Below are positions 48,430 to 57,113 of a stretch of DNA of 64,000 nucleotides, piece after piece. The translations under genes were made by a program, and so were the position numbers. Positions within the stretch are counted from its first letter, which is position 1. The number at the start of each line of letters is the position of its first letter. Source of the DNA: Herbaspirillum sp. SJZ107 (GTDB taxonomy: Bacteria > Pseudomonadota > Gammaproteobacteria > Burkholderiales > Burkholderiaceae_D); NCBI RefSeq assembly GCF_006715485.1, contig NZ_VFNH01000004.1, positions 558,001-622,000 of the forward strand. The letters are read 5' to 3'. The notes under the pieces were generated by a model. It searched no databases and was not told the DNA's origin. It saw only the letters and a program-made list of their open reading frames with translations.

Positions 48430-50603
48430 TGTGTAGGCTCCAGCTTCAGCATGATGGTCGCCAGCGGCGGCACGGTCAGGCTCAGCGACTGGTCGCGACC
48501 ATGCAGCGCGGCCGGCTCGGTGTGCAGTTCACCGTTGCCCATTCCGCTGCCGCCATACTGCGTGGCGTCGGTATTCAGGATTTCGACATAGCGTCCGGGC
48601 TGGCCGACGCCGATGCGATAGCCGTGCCGCGGCACCGGCGTGAAATTCGACACCACCACCACCGTATCGCCATTGCCCGCCTTGCGGATGAACGAAAACA
48701 CGGAATTGTCGCGGTCTTCGTGCGTGATCCATTCGAACCCGCGCGCCTCGACGTCGAGCTGGTGCAAGGCCGGGTAACGCTGCTGGACCGCATTCAGGTC
48801 GCGTATCAGCTGCTGGATGCCCTGGTGGCGCGGGTTGTCGAGCAGGTGCCAGTCGAGGCTGCGGTCGACATTCCATTCGCGCTCCTGCGCAAACTCGCCA
48901 CCCATGAACAACAGCTTCTTGCCGGGATGGCCCCACATGAAACCGTAATACGCGCGCAGGTTGGCGAAGCGCTGCCAGTCGTCGCCGGGCATGCGGTCCA
49001 GCAGCGACCCCTTGCCGTGCACTACCTCGTCGTGCGACAGCGGCAGCACGAAGTTTTCGGTAAAGGCATACACCAGCCCGAAGGTCATCTTGTCGTGATG
49101 GTAGCGACGGTTGATCGGGTCTTCCTGCATGTAGCGCAGCGTGTCGTTCATCCAGCCCATGTTCCATTTATAGTGGAAGCCCAGGCCGCCCATTTCGAGC
49201 GGACGCGACACGTTCGGAAAACTGGTCGATTCTTCCGCAGCCATGACGGCTTCGGGGCGCTCGGCGCACACCACCCCATTGGCGCGGCGCAGGAAGTCGA
49301 TCGCCTCCAGGTTTTCGCGACCGCCGAACTGGTTCGGAATCCATTCGCCTTCCTTGCGGCTGTAATCGCGATACAGCATCGACGCCACCGCATCGACGCG
49401 CAAGCCGTCGATCCCGAAACGCTCGATCCAGTACAGCGCATTGCCGACCAGGTAATTCAGGACTTCCTTGCGCCCGTAGTTATAGATCAGGGTGTTCCAG
49501 TCCTGGTGAAATCCTTCGCGCGGATCGGCATGCTCGTACAGGTGGCTGCCGTCGAAACGCGCCAGTCCGTGCGGATCGGAGGGGAAATGCCCCGGCACCC
49601 AGTCCAGCAGCACGCCGATGCCGTTGGCATGCGCGGTTTCGACGAAATAGCGGAAATCTTCCGGCGTGCCGAAACGCGAGGTTGGCGCATACATCCCGAC
49701 CGGCTGGTAACCCCAGGAGCCATCGAACGGGTGCTCGCTGACCGGCATCAGTTCGATGTGCGTGAAGCCGAGGTCTTTCGCATACGGAATCAGCTGGTCC
49801 GCGAGTTCGCGGTAGCTCAGCCAGCGGTTGCCGTCTTCGGGCACGCGGCGCCAGGACCCCAGATGCACCTCGTAGATGCTGACCGGCGCGCCGAGCGCAT
49901 TGGCCGCCTGGCGCGCGCTCGACGATGGAAACACCGGCGGCAAGGCATTCACCACCGAGGCCGTGTCCGGGCGCAGTTCGGCGCGGAAGGCGAACGGATC
50001 GGCTTTCAGCAGGATCTCGCCGCTCTGCGCCTTGATTTCGAATTTGTACAGGTCGCCGGTGGCCAGCTGCGGAATGAAGATTTCCCACACGCCGGATGCG
50101 CCGCGCGACCGCATCGCATGGCGCCGGCCGTCCCAGTTATTGAAACTGCCGACCACCGAGACCCGGCGCGCATTCGGCGCCCACACCGCGAAGGCAACGC
50201 CGGGGACACCGGCGATCTCGGTCGGATGGGCACCCAGTTTTTCGTAGGGCCGGTGGTGCGTCCCCTCCGACAGCAGCCAGACATCCATGTCGCCGAGGAT
50301 GGGCGGGAAGCGGTAGGCGTCCTCCATCTCCTGGCGGTGCGTGCCCCAGTCGACCCGCAGGCGGTAGGGGAACGGGTTCTTGCGCCGGGGGATGGCGGCG
50401 TAAAACACGTCGCTGTCTTCGACCCGCTTGAGACTGGCCAGCTTGCGGCCGGTCTTGGTGTCGATCAGCTCGACCGCGGCTGCACCAGGCAGCAGGGCGC
50501 GTACCACCAGTTCGCCATGGTGGCGATGCATGCCGAGAACGGAAAACGGGTCGTGATGGTCGCCGTGCATCAGCGTGGCGACGCTTGCCTGGTCAAATGT
50601 CAT
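48426..50603 (-). CDS. glgB: 1,4-alpha-glucan branching enzyme
   Basis: This 725-residue GH13 branching enzyme has N-terminal CBM48 modules. The catalytic Asp is in [19 protein letters not shown], the Glu in [10 protein letters not shown] and the third Asp in [15 protein letters not shown]. It introduces alpha-1,6 branches during glycogen synthesis. It is the first gene of the minus-strand glg operon. The 5' leader (50604 upwards) contains strong hairpins and only a weak Shine-Dalgarno sequence, hinting at post-transcriptional control. Confidence 0.95.
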   Translation of the reverse strand: MTFDQASVATLMHGDHHDPFSVLGMHRHHGELVVRALLPGAAAVELIDTKTGRKLASLKRVEDSDVFYAAIPRRKNPFPYRLRVDWGTHRQEMEDAYRFPPILGDMDVWLLSEGTHHRPYEKLGAHPTEIAGVPGVAFAVWAPNARRVSVVGSFNNWDGRRHAMRSRGASGVWEIFIPQLATGDLYKFEIKAQSGEILLKADPFAFRAELRPDTASVVNALPPVFPSSSARQAANALGAPVSIYEVHLGSWRRVPEDGNRWLSYRELADQLIPYAKDLGFTHIELMPVSEHPFDGSWGYQPVGMYAPTSRFGTPEDFRYFVETAHANGIGVLLDWVPGHFPSDPHGLARFDGSHLYEHADPREGFHQDWNTLIYNYGRKEVLNYLVGNALYWIERFGIDGLRVDAVASMLYRDYSRKEGEWIPNQFGGRENLEAIDFLRRANGVVCAERPEAVMAAEESTSFPNVSRPLEMGGLGFHYKWNMGWMNDTLRYMQEDPINRRYHHDKMTFGLVYAFTENFVLPLSHDEVVHGKGSLLDRMPGDDWQRFANLRAYYGFMWGHPGKKLLFMGGEFAQEREWNVDRSLDWHLLDNPRHQGIQQLIRDLNAVQQRYPALHQLDVEARGFEWITHEDRDNSVFSFIRKAGNGDTVVVVSNFTPVPRHGYRIGVGQPGRYVEILNTDATQYGGSGMGNGELHTEPAALHGRDQSLSLTVPPLATIMLKLEPTQ

Positions 50604-50777
50604 ACGTATTTTTATCTTGGTTGCCGGCGGCGGAACGTAGCCTGGCGTGGGCTGGCGTTTGCGGCGCGAGGGGGGAGTGTGTGACGAACGACACGATCCG
50701 GGCGGGGTGACTGCACGACGACATGGCCAACATATTTCTTCCGGATCGAGAACCGAGGCCGCCCTTGGAACAAGTTT

Positions 50778-50806
50778 GCCGCTCCGGGAGCGGCAGGCGC
50801 CTGCCG
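50778..50806. repeat. Overlapping palindromes in the glgB leader
   Basis: Stem gccgctc/gagcggc with loop cgg (50778-50794) overlaps the perfect 16-bp palindrome cggcaggcgcctgccg (50791-50806). Only one of the two can form at a time, so they are mutually exclusive hairpins in the glgB leader if it is transcribed this far. Confidence 0.65.
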
Positions 50807-50977
50807 GGATCGGCTTCGGTGGTGCCTTGTTGTTTTCGCAATGACTCTATTTTAACGATTAAGCGTACTGGATGGTAAAAATTTGATATCAATTGTGCGG
50901 CACGCTCGTATGGGATAACTTAGCCGATCTCCGGCAACGCTCGCGATTAATACCATTATCTGGACAATGTTGAGTTC

Positions 50978-51055
50978 ATGAGCGCACTTGCGGAGTTTGA
51001 CGAGGCGTGGAGTCAGGCAGGAATGGCAGCAAGATACGATGATGCGGCGGCGTGA
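50978..51055 (+). CDS. Possible 25-residue small ORF
   Basis: An ATG frame encodes MSALAEFDEAWSQAGMAAR followed by six more residues and TGA. There is no strong ribosome site. A terminator follows 35 bp downstream, so it could be a leader peptide or part of a small RNA. Weakly supported. Confidence 0.25.
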   Translation: MSALAEFDEAWSQAGMAARYDDAAA

Positions 51056-51089
51056 GATTGGCGCTCTAAGAGTCTCTGCTCGGAATCTA

Positions 51090-51116
51090 AAGCCCTGTTT
51101 TTACAGGGCTTTTTTA
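51090..51116 (+). terminator. Rho-independent terminator without an assigned gene
   Basis: Stem aagccctgt / acagggctt with a four-base T loop, followed by T-rich sequence (tttttatttt). It lies between the glgB promoter region and the YcaO start on the plus strand. It implies a short upstream plus-strand transcript or transcription attenuation of the YcaO gene. Confidence 0.85.
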
Positions 51117-51192
51117 TTTTCACCTAGGCGATGAGGCGGAAACCACGGATAATGGCGGCCAACTCATTTTTGCGCATCAATCTGGAATTCTC

Positions 51193-53394
51193 ATGGAAAT
51201 CAAGGTCAACTTCCTCGACAAGCTTCGCCTCGAAGCCAAGTTCGACGACTTCACGGTCATCGCCGACCAGCCGATCCGCTACAAGGGCGACGGCTCGGCG
51301 CCGGGGCCGTTCGATTACTTCCTGGCCTCGTCGGCCCTGTGTGCGGCCTACTTCGTGAAGCTGTACTGTGACACCCGCAACATCCCGACCGAAAACATCC
51401 GCCTGTCGCAGAATAATATCGTCGATCCGGAAAACCGCTACCAGCAGATCTTCAAGATCCAGGTCGAACTGCCGGCGGATATCTCGGACAAGGACCGCCA
51501 AGGCATCCTGCGTTCGATCGACCGCTGCACCGTCAAGAAGGTCGTGCAGCAGGGTCCCGAATTCGTCATCGAGGAAGTCGAGAACCTGGACGCCGACGCC
51601 CAGGCGCTGCTGACCGTGCAGCCATCGAGCGAATCGGCCACCTATATCCCGGGCAAGGACCTGCCGCTGGAGCAGACCATCGCCAACATGTCCGGCCTGC
51701 TGGCCAACCTGGGCATCAAGATCGAAATCGCGTCGTGGCGCAACATCGTGCCGAACGTGTGGTCGCTGCACATCCGCGACGCGCATTCGCCGATGTGCTT
51801 CACCAACGGCAAGGGCGCAACCAAGGAAAGCGCGCTGGCCTCGGCGCTGGGCGAATACATCGAACGCCTGAGCAACAACCACTTTTATGCGGGCAGCTAC
51901 TGGGGCGAGGACATCGCCAACGCCGACTTCGTGCATTACCCGAACGAGCGCTGGTTCCAGCCCGGCCCGGACGATGCAGTGCCGAGCGAAATCCTCGACG
52001 AGTACAGCCTCGGCATCTACGATCCGGACGGCGAGCTGCGTGGCTCGCACCTGGTCGACACCAATTCCGGCAACGTCGAACGCGGCATCGTGTCGTTCCC
52101 GTATATCCGCCAGTCGGACGGCGCGACCGTGTACTTCCCGTCCAACCTGATCGAGAACCTGTATGCCAGCAACGGCATGAGTGCCGGTAACACGCTGGCC
52201 GAAGCCCAGGTGCAGTGCCTGTCCGAGATTTTCGAGCGCGCGGTCAAGCGCGAGATCCTGGAAGGCGAACTCGCACTGCCGGACGTGCCGGCCGAGGTGC
52301 TGGCGAAATACCCCGGCATCGTCGCCGGCATCAAGGGCCTGGAAGAGCAGGGCTTCCCGGTGCTGGTCAAGGATGCGTCGCTGGGCGGCCTGTACCCGGT
52401 GATGTGCGTCACCCTGATGAACCCGAAGACCGGCGGCGTGTTCGCTTCGTTCGGCGCGCACCCGAGTTTCGAGGTGGCGCTGGAACGCAGCCTGACCGAA
52501 CTGCTGCAGGGCCGCAGCTTCGAAGGCCTGAACGACCTGCCGCCGCCGACCTTCACCAGCGAAGCGGTCACGGAACCGAACAACTTCGTCGAGCACTTCA
52601 TCGATTCGAGCGGCATCGTGTCGTGGCGCTTCTTCAGCGCCAAGGCCGATTACGATTTCGTCGAGTGGGACTTCACGGGCCAGGGCGAGAATTCGAATGC
52701 CGACGAAGCCGCAACCCTGCTCGGGATTCTCGAAGAGCTGGGCAAGGAAGTGTACATCGCGGTGTACGACGAACTGGGCGCCACCGCCTGCCGCATCCTG
52801 GTGCCCGGCTATTCGGAAATCTACCCGGTCGAAGACCTGGTCTGGGACAACACCAACAAGGCGCTGCTGTTCCGCGAAGCTATCCTGAACCTGCACCGCC
52901 TCGACGACGATGCGCTGGCCGACCTGCTGGACCGCCTGGAAAACAACGAGCTCGATGAGTACTCGGACATCGCCACCCTGATCGGCATCGAATTCGACGA
53001 GAACACGGACTGGGGCCAGCTGACGGTGCTCGAGCTGAAGCTGCTGATCCACCTGGCCCTGCAGGACTTCGAAGCCGCCCACGAACTGGTCGGTGCCTTC
53101 CTGCAGTACAACGACAACACCGTCGAACGCCGCCTGTTCTACCAGGCGATGAACGTGGTGCTGGAAGTGGTGCTGGACGAAGAGCTGGAACTCGACGATT
53201 ACGTCGTCAATTTCCGCCGCATGTACGGCGACGCCCGCATGGACGCCGTGCTGGGATCGGTGGACGGCAGCGTGCGTTTCTTCGGCTTGACGCCGACCAG
53301 CATGGGGCTGGAAGGACTGGACCGCCACCAGCGCCTGCTGGATAGCTACAAGAAGCTGCACAAGGCGCGTGCCAGGGCGGCTGCAGCGCGCTGA
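51193..53394 (+). CDS. ycaO: OsmC-like domain fused to YcaO
   Basis: This 733-residue protein has an OsmC/Ohr-like domain at residues 1 to about 140 (GPFDYFLASSALCAAYFVKLY; the Cys of the SALC segment is a candidate thiol). It is then collinear with Escherichia coli YcaO from YIPGKDLPLEQTI onwards. ATP-binding residues lie in KGATKESALASALGEYIERL and QCLSEIFERAVKREI, and the C-terminal ~150 residues are TPR-like. E. coli YcaO lacks the OsmC part and is linked to RimO-dependent methylthiolation of ribosomal protein S12. Downstream is a convergent amidase gene. Start site: weak Shine-Dalgarno sequence. Confidence 0.9.
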   Translation: MEIKVNFLDKLRLEAKFDDFTVIADQPIRYKGDGSAPGPFDYFLASSALCAAYFVKLYCDTRNIPTENIRLSQNNIVDPENRYQQIFKIQVELPADISDKDRQGILRSIDRCTVKKVVQQGPEFVIEEVENLDADAQALLTVQPSSESATYIPGKDLPLEQTIANMSGLLANLGIKIEIASWRNIVPNVWSLHIRDAHSPMCFTNGKGATKESALASALGEYIERLSNNHFYAGSYWGEDIANADFVHYPNERWFQPGPDDAVPSEILDEYSLGIYDPDGELRGSHLVDTNSGNVERGIVSFPYIRQSDGATVYFPSNLIENLYASNGMSAGNTLAEAQVQCLSEIFERAVKREILEGELALPDVPAEVLAKYPGIVAGIKGLEEQGFPVLVKDASLGGLYPVMCVTLMNPKTGGVFASFGAHPSFEVALERSLTELLQGRSFEGLNDLPPPTFTSEAVTEPNNFVEHFIDSSGIVSWRFFSAKADYDFVEWDFTGQGENSNADEAATLLGILEELGKEVYIAVYDELGATACRILVPGYSEIYPVEDLVWDNTNKALLFREAILNLHRLDDDALADLLDRLENNELDEYSDIATLIGIEFDENTDWGQLTVLELKLLIHLALQDFEAAHELVGAFLQYNDNTVERRLFYQAMNVVLEVVLDEELELDDYVVNFRRMYGDARMDAVLGSVDGSVRFFGLTPTSMGLEGLDRHQRLLDSYKKLHKARARAAAAR

Positions 53395-53453
53395 CCCTCA
53401 GGAAAGCCTGGCCGGTCGCTGTGCAATGCAGCGATCGGGTCCGATGCTGGGGT

Positions 53454-54284
53454 TCAGCGCGCGCCGTCGGCAGGTGCGCCCGCCACCCGCATCGGGCTGT
53501 CCAGCAGCGCAGCCGTCTCGGCATCCGGCTCGCCGTCGATCTTCGACGGCCGGTAGTGGGTCTGGAAGGCGATCAGCACGTTGCGCGTTGCCTGGCTTGG
53601 CTGGCCATCGCGCGGCACCACGTAGCCGATCGCGGCCAGCTTGCGCTGGAACCAGGCGATGTTCGGCAATGCCGCCTTGTAGCGGGCGCGCTTGACGGCC
53701 GCCACGCTTTCGTCGGGCCAGGGCACGATGCCTTCGGCCGCCAGGCGCTTCCACGGGAACAGGGCGCCCGGGTCCTGCTTGCGCTGCGGCGCGACGTCGG
53801 CGTGGCCGAGCACATTATCCGGCGCGATGTGATGGCGCGCCATGATGTCCTTGATCAGCGGGATCAGCGTATCGATCTGCTTTTCCGGGTAGGGCGTCCA
53901 AGTGCGCCCGTTCGGGCCGTCGACCCAGCCGGGATTCACGATCTCGATGCCGATCGAGATATTGTTCAGGTTACGGTCGGTCTTCCAGCCCGAGTCGCCA
54001 CCGGCCTGGTAAGCGGCCCGGCTTTCGTCCACGATGCCGTAGATGACCGGCTTGTCGTCGTTGCTCAGCAAATAATGGATGCTGGCTTCGACCCCGGTCC
54101 GGTGCGTCAAGATGCGGACCGATTGCGGCGTGTCGGTGACAGTGTAGTGCAGTACCAGGTATTTCACCCGGCTGCGCTGGTCGGGCGTGGAAAGCCAACG
54201 ATCGATCCCCGGGCCGCTGACACAGCCCACCAGCAGACCGAGGGCGAACATGCCGGCCACCAGGCAATTCAGAAGCAAATTCAT
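53454..54284 (-). CDS. amiD: N-acetylmuramoyl-L-alanine amidase, AmiD-like lipoprotein
   Basis: This 276-residue protein has a lipoprotein signal peptide ending LLVGC21. Its amidase_2 domain has zinc ligands in VLHYT and NVLGHADVAPQRKQDPG, with NISIGIEIVNPG between them. A C-terminal peptidoglycan-binding domain (WFQRKLAAIGY, AFQTHYRPSKIDG) follows. It cleaves the MurNAc-L-Ala bond and probably sits in the outer membrane for wall recycling. It converges with the YcaO gene. Confidence 0.93.
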   Translation of the reverse strand: MNLLLNCLVAGMFALGLLVGCVSGPGIDRWLSTPDQRSRVKYLVLHYTVTDTPQSVRILTHRTGVEASIHYLLSNDDKPVIYGIVDESRAAYQAGGDSGWKTDRNLNNISIGIEIVNPGWVDGPNGRTWTPYPEKQIDTLIPLIKDIMARHHIAPDNVLGHADVAPQRKQDPGALFPWKRLAAEGIVPWPDESVAAVKRARYKAALPNIAWFQRKLAAIGYVVPRDGQPSQATRNVLIAFQTHYRPSKIDGEPDAETAALLDSPMRVAGAPADGAR

Positions 54285-54499
54285 GGATGTTACTTATTAG
54301 TACTTAATCGACTGCTATTATCTTTTGAATGGCTGGGCAGTGCCAACGCGGGGGTTTCGGTAAGGCTGCTCGATAACGGCGGCAGCCTGTCAGCTTTGCG
54401 CCGGATGAGCGCGGCGCCTTGCCCGCTGCGTTGCAGGTAAGATGCGCTGGCCCTGCCGGATGCATCGATCCCTCTACATAAAACCTTTAGGAAAACCGG

Positions 54500-55816
54500 A
54501 TGTCCGCATCGCCCATCACCGTCGAACAAGCCATCGAACTCGCCGGCGTCGGCAAATTCCAGCGCCGCCTGTTCCTGATTTTCGGCCTGGTCTGGATGGC
54601 CGATGCCATGCAGGTGCTGTCGATCGGCTTCAGCGCGCCGACCATCGCGAAAACCTTCGGCATCCCGGTGCCGCAGGCGCTGCAGAGTGGCACCAGCTTC
54701 TTCGTCGGCATGCTGATCGGGGCCTTCGTGTTCGGGCGCCTGGCGGACCGCTTCGGACGGCGGCCGGTGCTGATGGCGACGGTGGCGATCGATGCCTGCT
54801 TCGGGGTGGCGTCGAGTTTCGCGCCGGATTTCACCTGGCTGCTGGCGCTGCGCTTCCTCACCGGGATCGGCGTCGGCGGTACGCTGCCGGTCGATTACAC
54901 GATGATGGCGGAGTTCCTGCCCAGCGACCGGCGCGGGCGCTGGCTGGTGATGCTCGAATCGTTCTGGGCGGTCGGCACCGTGCTGCTGGCGCTGCTGGCC
55001 TGGGTGGCCGGAGGGTGGGGGCCGGACGCCTGGCGCGTGATCTTCCTGGTCACCGGCCTGCCGGCCCTGGTGGGCATCGTACTGCGCCTGGCGCTGCCCG
55101 AATCGCCGCTCTTTCTCAGCCGCAGCGGCAAGGCGGCGCAGGCGAACGCGGTGCTGGAGCGGGTCGCGCGGGTGAATGGCCGCACGGCGTCGATGCCGCC
55201 GCTCGGCGCGGAGATCGCGCAGCGGCCACCGGTGTCGGCATTGTTCTCGCAGAACCTGCGGCGGCGCACCGCGGCCCTGCTGGCCGCGTGGCTGCTGGTC
55301 TCGATCGCCTATTACGGCGTGTTCGTCTATTTGCCGTTGAAACTGGGCGCGGAGGGCTTCGGCTTCATGCGCGGCCAGGCCTTCCTGGTCTTGCTGGCCG
55401 TGGTGCAGTTGCCGGGTTACGCGCTCGCGGCATATGGCGTGGAGCGCTGGGGCCGCAAGCCGACCCTGATCGGTTTCCTGCTGCTGAGCGCCGTCGGCTG
55501 CATGCTCTACAGTCTCGGCAATACGACTGTGCTGGTGGTGGGCTCGACCCTGTTGATGAGTTTTGCACTGCTGGGCACCTGGGCCGGACTGTACGCGTTC
55601 ACGCCCGAAGTCTATCCGACCGGCTTGCGCGCCAGCGGCATGGGCCTGGCAGGGGCGCTCGCGCGCTTCGGCGGCCTGCTGGCGCCGGCCATTGTGGCGC
55701 CGGTGATGGTCGCGCATTTCACGCTGGCGCTGGCCATGCTGGCCGCCTTCCTTGCGCTGGGCGCGCTTGCCGTGCTGTGCGTCGACGTCGAGTCGCGCCG
55801 GCGCGCGCTGGAGTGA
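54500..55816 (+). CDS. MFS transporter, sugar/aromatic-acid porter type
   Basis: This 438-residue protein has twelve predicted transmembrane helices and the MFS loop motif GRLADRFGRRPVLM between helices 2 and 3. Helices 4-5 carry GVGGTLPVDYTMMAEFLPSDRRGRW, as in AAHS/NiaP-like porters. TTTAGGA precedes the ATG. Substrate is unknown; aromatic acid uptake would fit the catabolic genes far upstream but there is no direct link. The RND adaptor follows 87 bp later on the same strand. Confidence 0.9.
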   Translation: MSASPITVEQAIELAGVGKFQRRLFLIFGLVWMADAMQVLSIGFSAPTIAKTFGIPVPQALQSGTSFFVGMLIGAFVFGRLADRFGRRPVLMATVAIDACFGVASSFAPDFTWLLALRFLTGIGVGGTLPVDYTMMAEFLPSDRRGRWLVMLESFWAVGTVLLALLAWVAGGWGPDAWRVIFLVTGLPALVGIVLRLALPESPLFLSRSGKAAQANAVLERVARVNGRTASMPPLGAEIAQRPPVSALFSQNLRRRTAALLAAWLLVSIAYYGVFVYLPLKLGAEGFGFMRGQAFLVLLAVVQLPGYALAAYGVERWGRKPTLIGFLLLSAVGCMLYSLGNTTVLVVGSTLLMSFALLGTWAGLYAFTPEVYPTGLRASGMGLAGALARFGGLLAPAIVAPVMVAHFTLALAMLAAFLALGALAVLCVDVESRRRALE

Positions 55817-55903
55817 GGGCGCCCCCAGCCCGCTGAGGAACTTCCGCAGGGATGCGCGGGTCTATCCTGGTGATCCGTGTGCCTTGCCGGGGGGAGCCTG
55901 ACC

Positions 55904-57094
55904 GTGTGGACCCGCGTAAGTCCGACAAGCGCCAGGCTGGCGGGCCTGGCGGGCTTGGTATTACTGGGCGCCCTGGGCGCCTGTCAGCGCAGCGACCCGC
56001 CTGCGCCGCCATCGCCGCCGCCCCCGGCCGTCACGGTGGCGCAGGCGCGCCCGGCCCGCGTGCCCGTCACCCTCGAATTGCCCGGCCGCGTGAATCCCGT
56101 GCGGGTGGCCCAGGTGCGGGCGCGGGTCGATGGCGTCGTGCTCAAGCGCGAGTTCCGCGAGGGCGGCGACGTGCAGGCCGGGCAGCGCCTGTTCAAGATC
56201 GATCCGGCACCCTATGTCACCGACCTGCAGAGCGCCCAGGCCACGCTCGGCAGGGCGCAGGCGAACGTCGCCGCCCAGGCTGCGCAGGCCGCGCGCTTCG
56301 GCAAGCTGGTCGGCAGCGATGCGGTCAGCCGGCAGGAATTCGACAATGCGGTCGCCTCGCAGGGCCAGGCGGTGGCCGACGTCGCTTCCGGGCGGGCGTC
56401 GGTGCGTTCGGCCCGGATCAACCTGGGTTACACCGACGTGGTTTCGCCGATCACCGGGCGCGCCGGCATTTCGGCAGTCACCGAGGGCGCTTACGTGCAG
56501 GGCAACAGCGCGACCCTCATGACGACCATCCAGCAGATCGATCCGATCTACGTCGACCTGACCCAGTCGAGCGTGCAGGGCCTGCGCCTGCGCCAGGACC
56601 TCGCCAGCGGCAAGGTGCACAGCGCCGGACCGAACCGCGCCCGGGTGACCGTGCTGCTGGAAGATGGCACCCGCTACCCGATCCCGGGCACCGTGCAGTT
56701 TTCCGACGTCAACGTCGATCCGGGCACCGGGTCGGTGACGATCCGGACCCTGGTGCCGAACCCGCAGCACCTGTTATTGCCCGGCATGTTCGTGCGCGGG
56801 CAGGTCGAGGCCGGCGTGCTCGAGGATGCGCTGCTGGTGCCGCAGGCCGGCGTCGCCCACGATGCGCAGGGGCAGGCCACGGCGCTCGTGGTCGGGCGCG
56901 ACGGCAAGGTGCTGCAGAAGACGATCCAGGCGCCGCGCACCTACGGCGCCGACTGGGTCGTCACTGGCGGGCTGGACGCGGGCGAGCGCGTCATCGTCTC
57001 CGGGCTGCAGAAAGCCAGGCCGGGGAGGCCGGTCCGGATCGCCGGCGACAGCGGGGCATCGCCCAGGCCTGCGTCCGCCACGGCCAGCCGCTAG
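55904..57094 (+). CDS. RND efflux periplasmic adaptor lipoprotein (AcrA/MexA type)
   Basis: This 396-residue membrane fusion protein begins at a GTG codon preceded by GGGGGGAG at good spacing; the GTG at 55877 has no such site. A lipoprotein signal ends LGAC near residue 27 and is followed by a Pro-rich stretch. The lipoyl/barrel-sandwich halves (VRARVDGVVLKREFREGGDVQAGQ and INLGYTDVVSPITGRAG) flank a helical hairpin. It couples the RND pump to an outer-membrane channel. The pump gene starts 19 bp downstream. Confidence 0.92.
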   Translation: MWTRVSPTSARLAGLAGLVLLGALGACQRSDPPAPPSPPPPAVTVAQARPARVPVTLELPGRVNPVRVAQVRARVDGVVLKREFREGGDVQAGQRLFKIDPAPYVTDLQSAQATLGRAQANVAAQAAQAARFGKLVGSDAVSRQEFDNAVASQGQAVADVASGRASVRSARINLGYTDVVSPITGRAGISAVTEGAYVQGNSATLMTTIQQIDPIYVDLTQSSVQGLRLRQDLASGKVHSAGPNRARVTVLLEDGTRYPIPGTVQFSDVNVDPGTGSVTIRTLVPNPQHLLLPGMFVRGQVEAGVLEDALLVPQAGVAHDAQGQATALVVGRDGKVLQKTIQAPRTYGADWVVTGGLDAGERVIVSGLQKARPGRPVRIAGDSGASPRPASATASR

Positions 57095-57113
57095 GCGCGC
57101 GAGCGAGCCCGCC

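Larger units (their letters stand above)
50604..51192. other. 589-bp divergent intergenic region glgB / OsmC-YcaO
   Basis: No supported large gene. The glgB-proximal half holds overlapping palindromes (50778-50806). The other half is A/T-richer and should contain the promoters of both neighbours. On the plus strand it also holds a 25-codon frame (50978-51055) and an intrinsic terminator (51090-51116) that ends some plus-strand transcript before the YcaO gene. Confidence 0.7.

Noticed and set aside
50593-50892. 99-codon minus-strand frame over the glgB leader
   Set aside because: It overlaps the glgB start in another frame and consists of the palindromic leader. Low-complexity composition does not resemble a protein.
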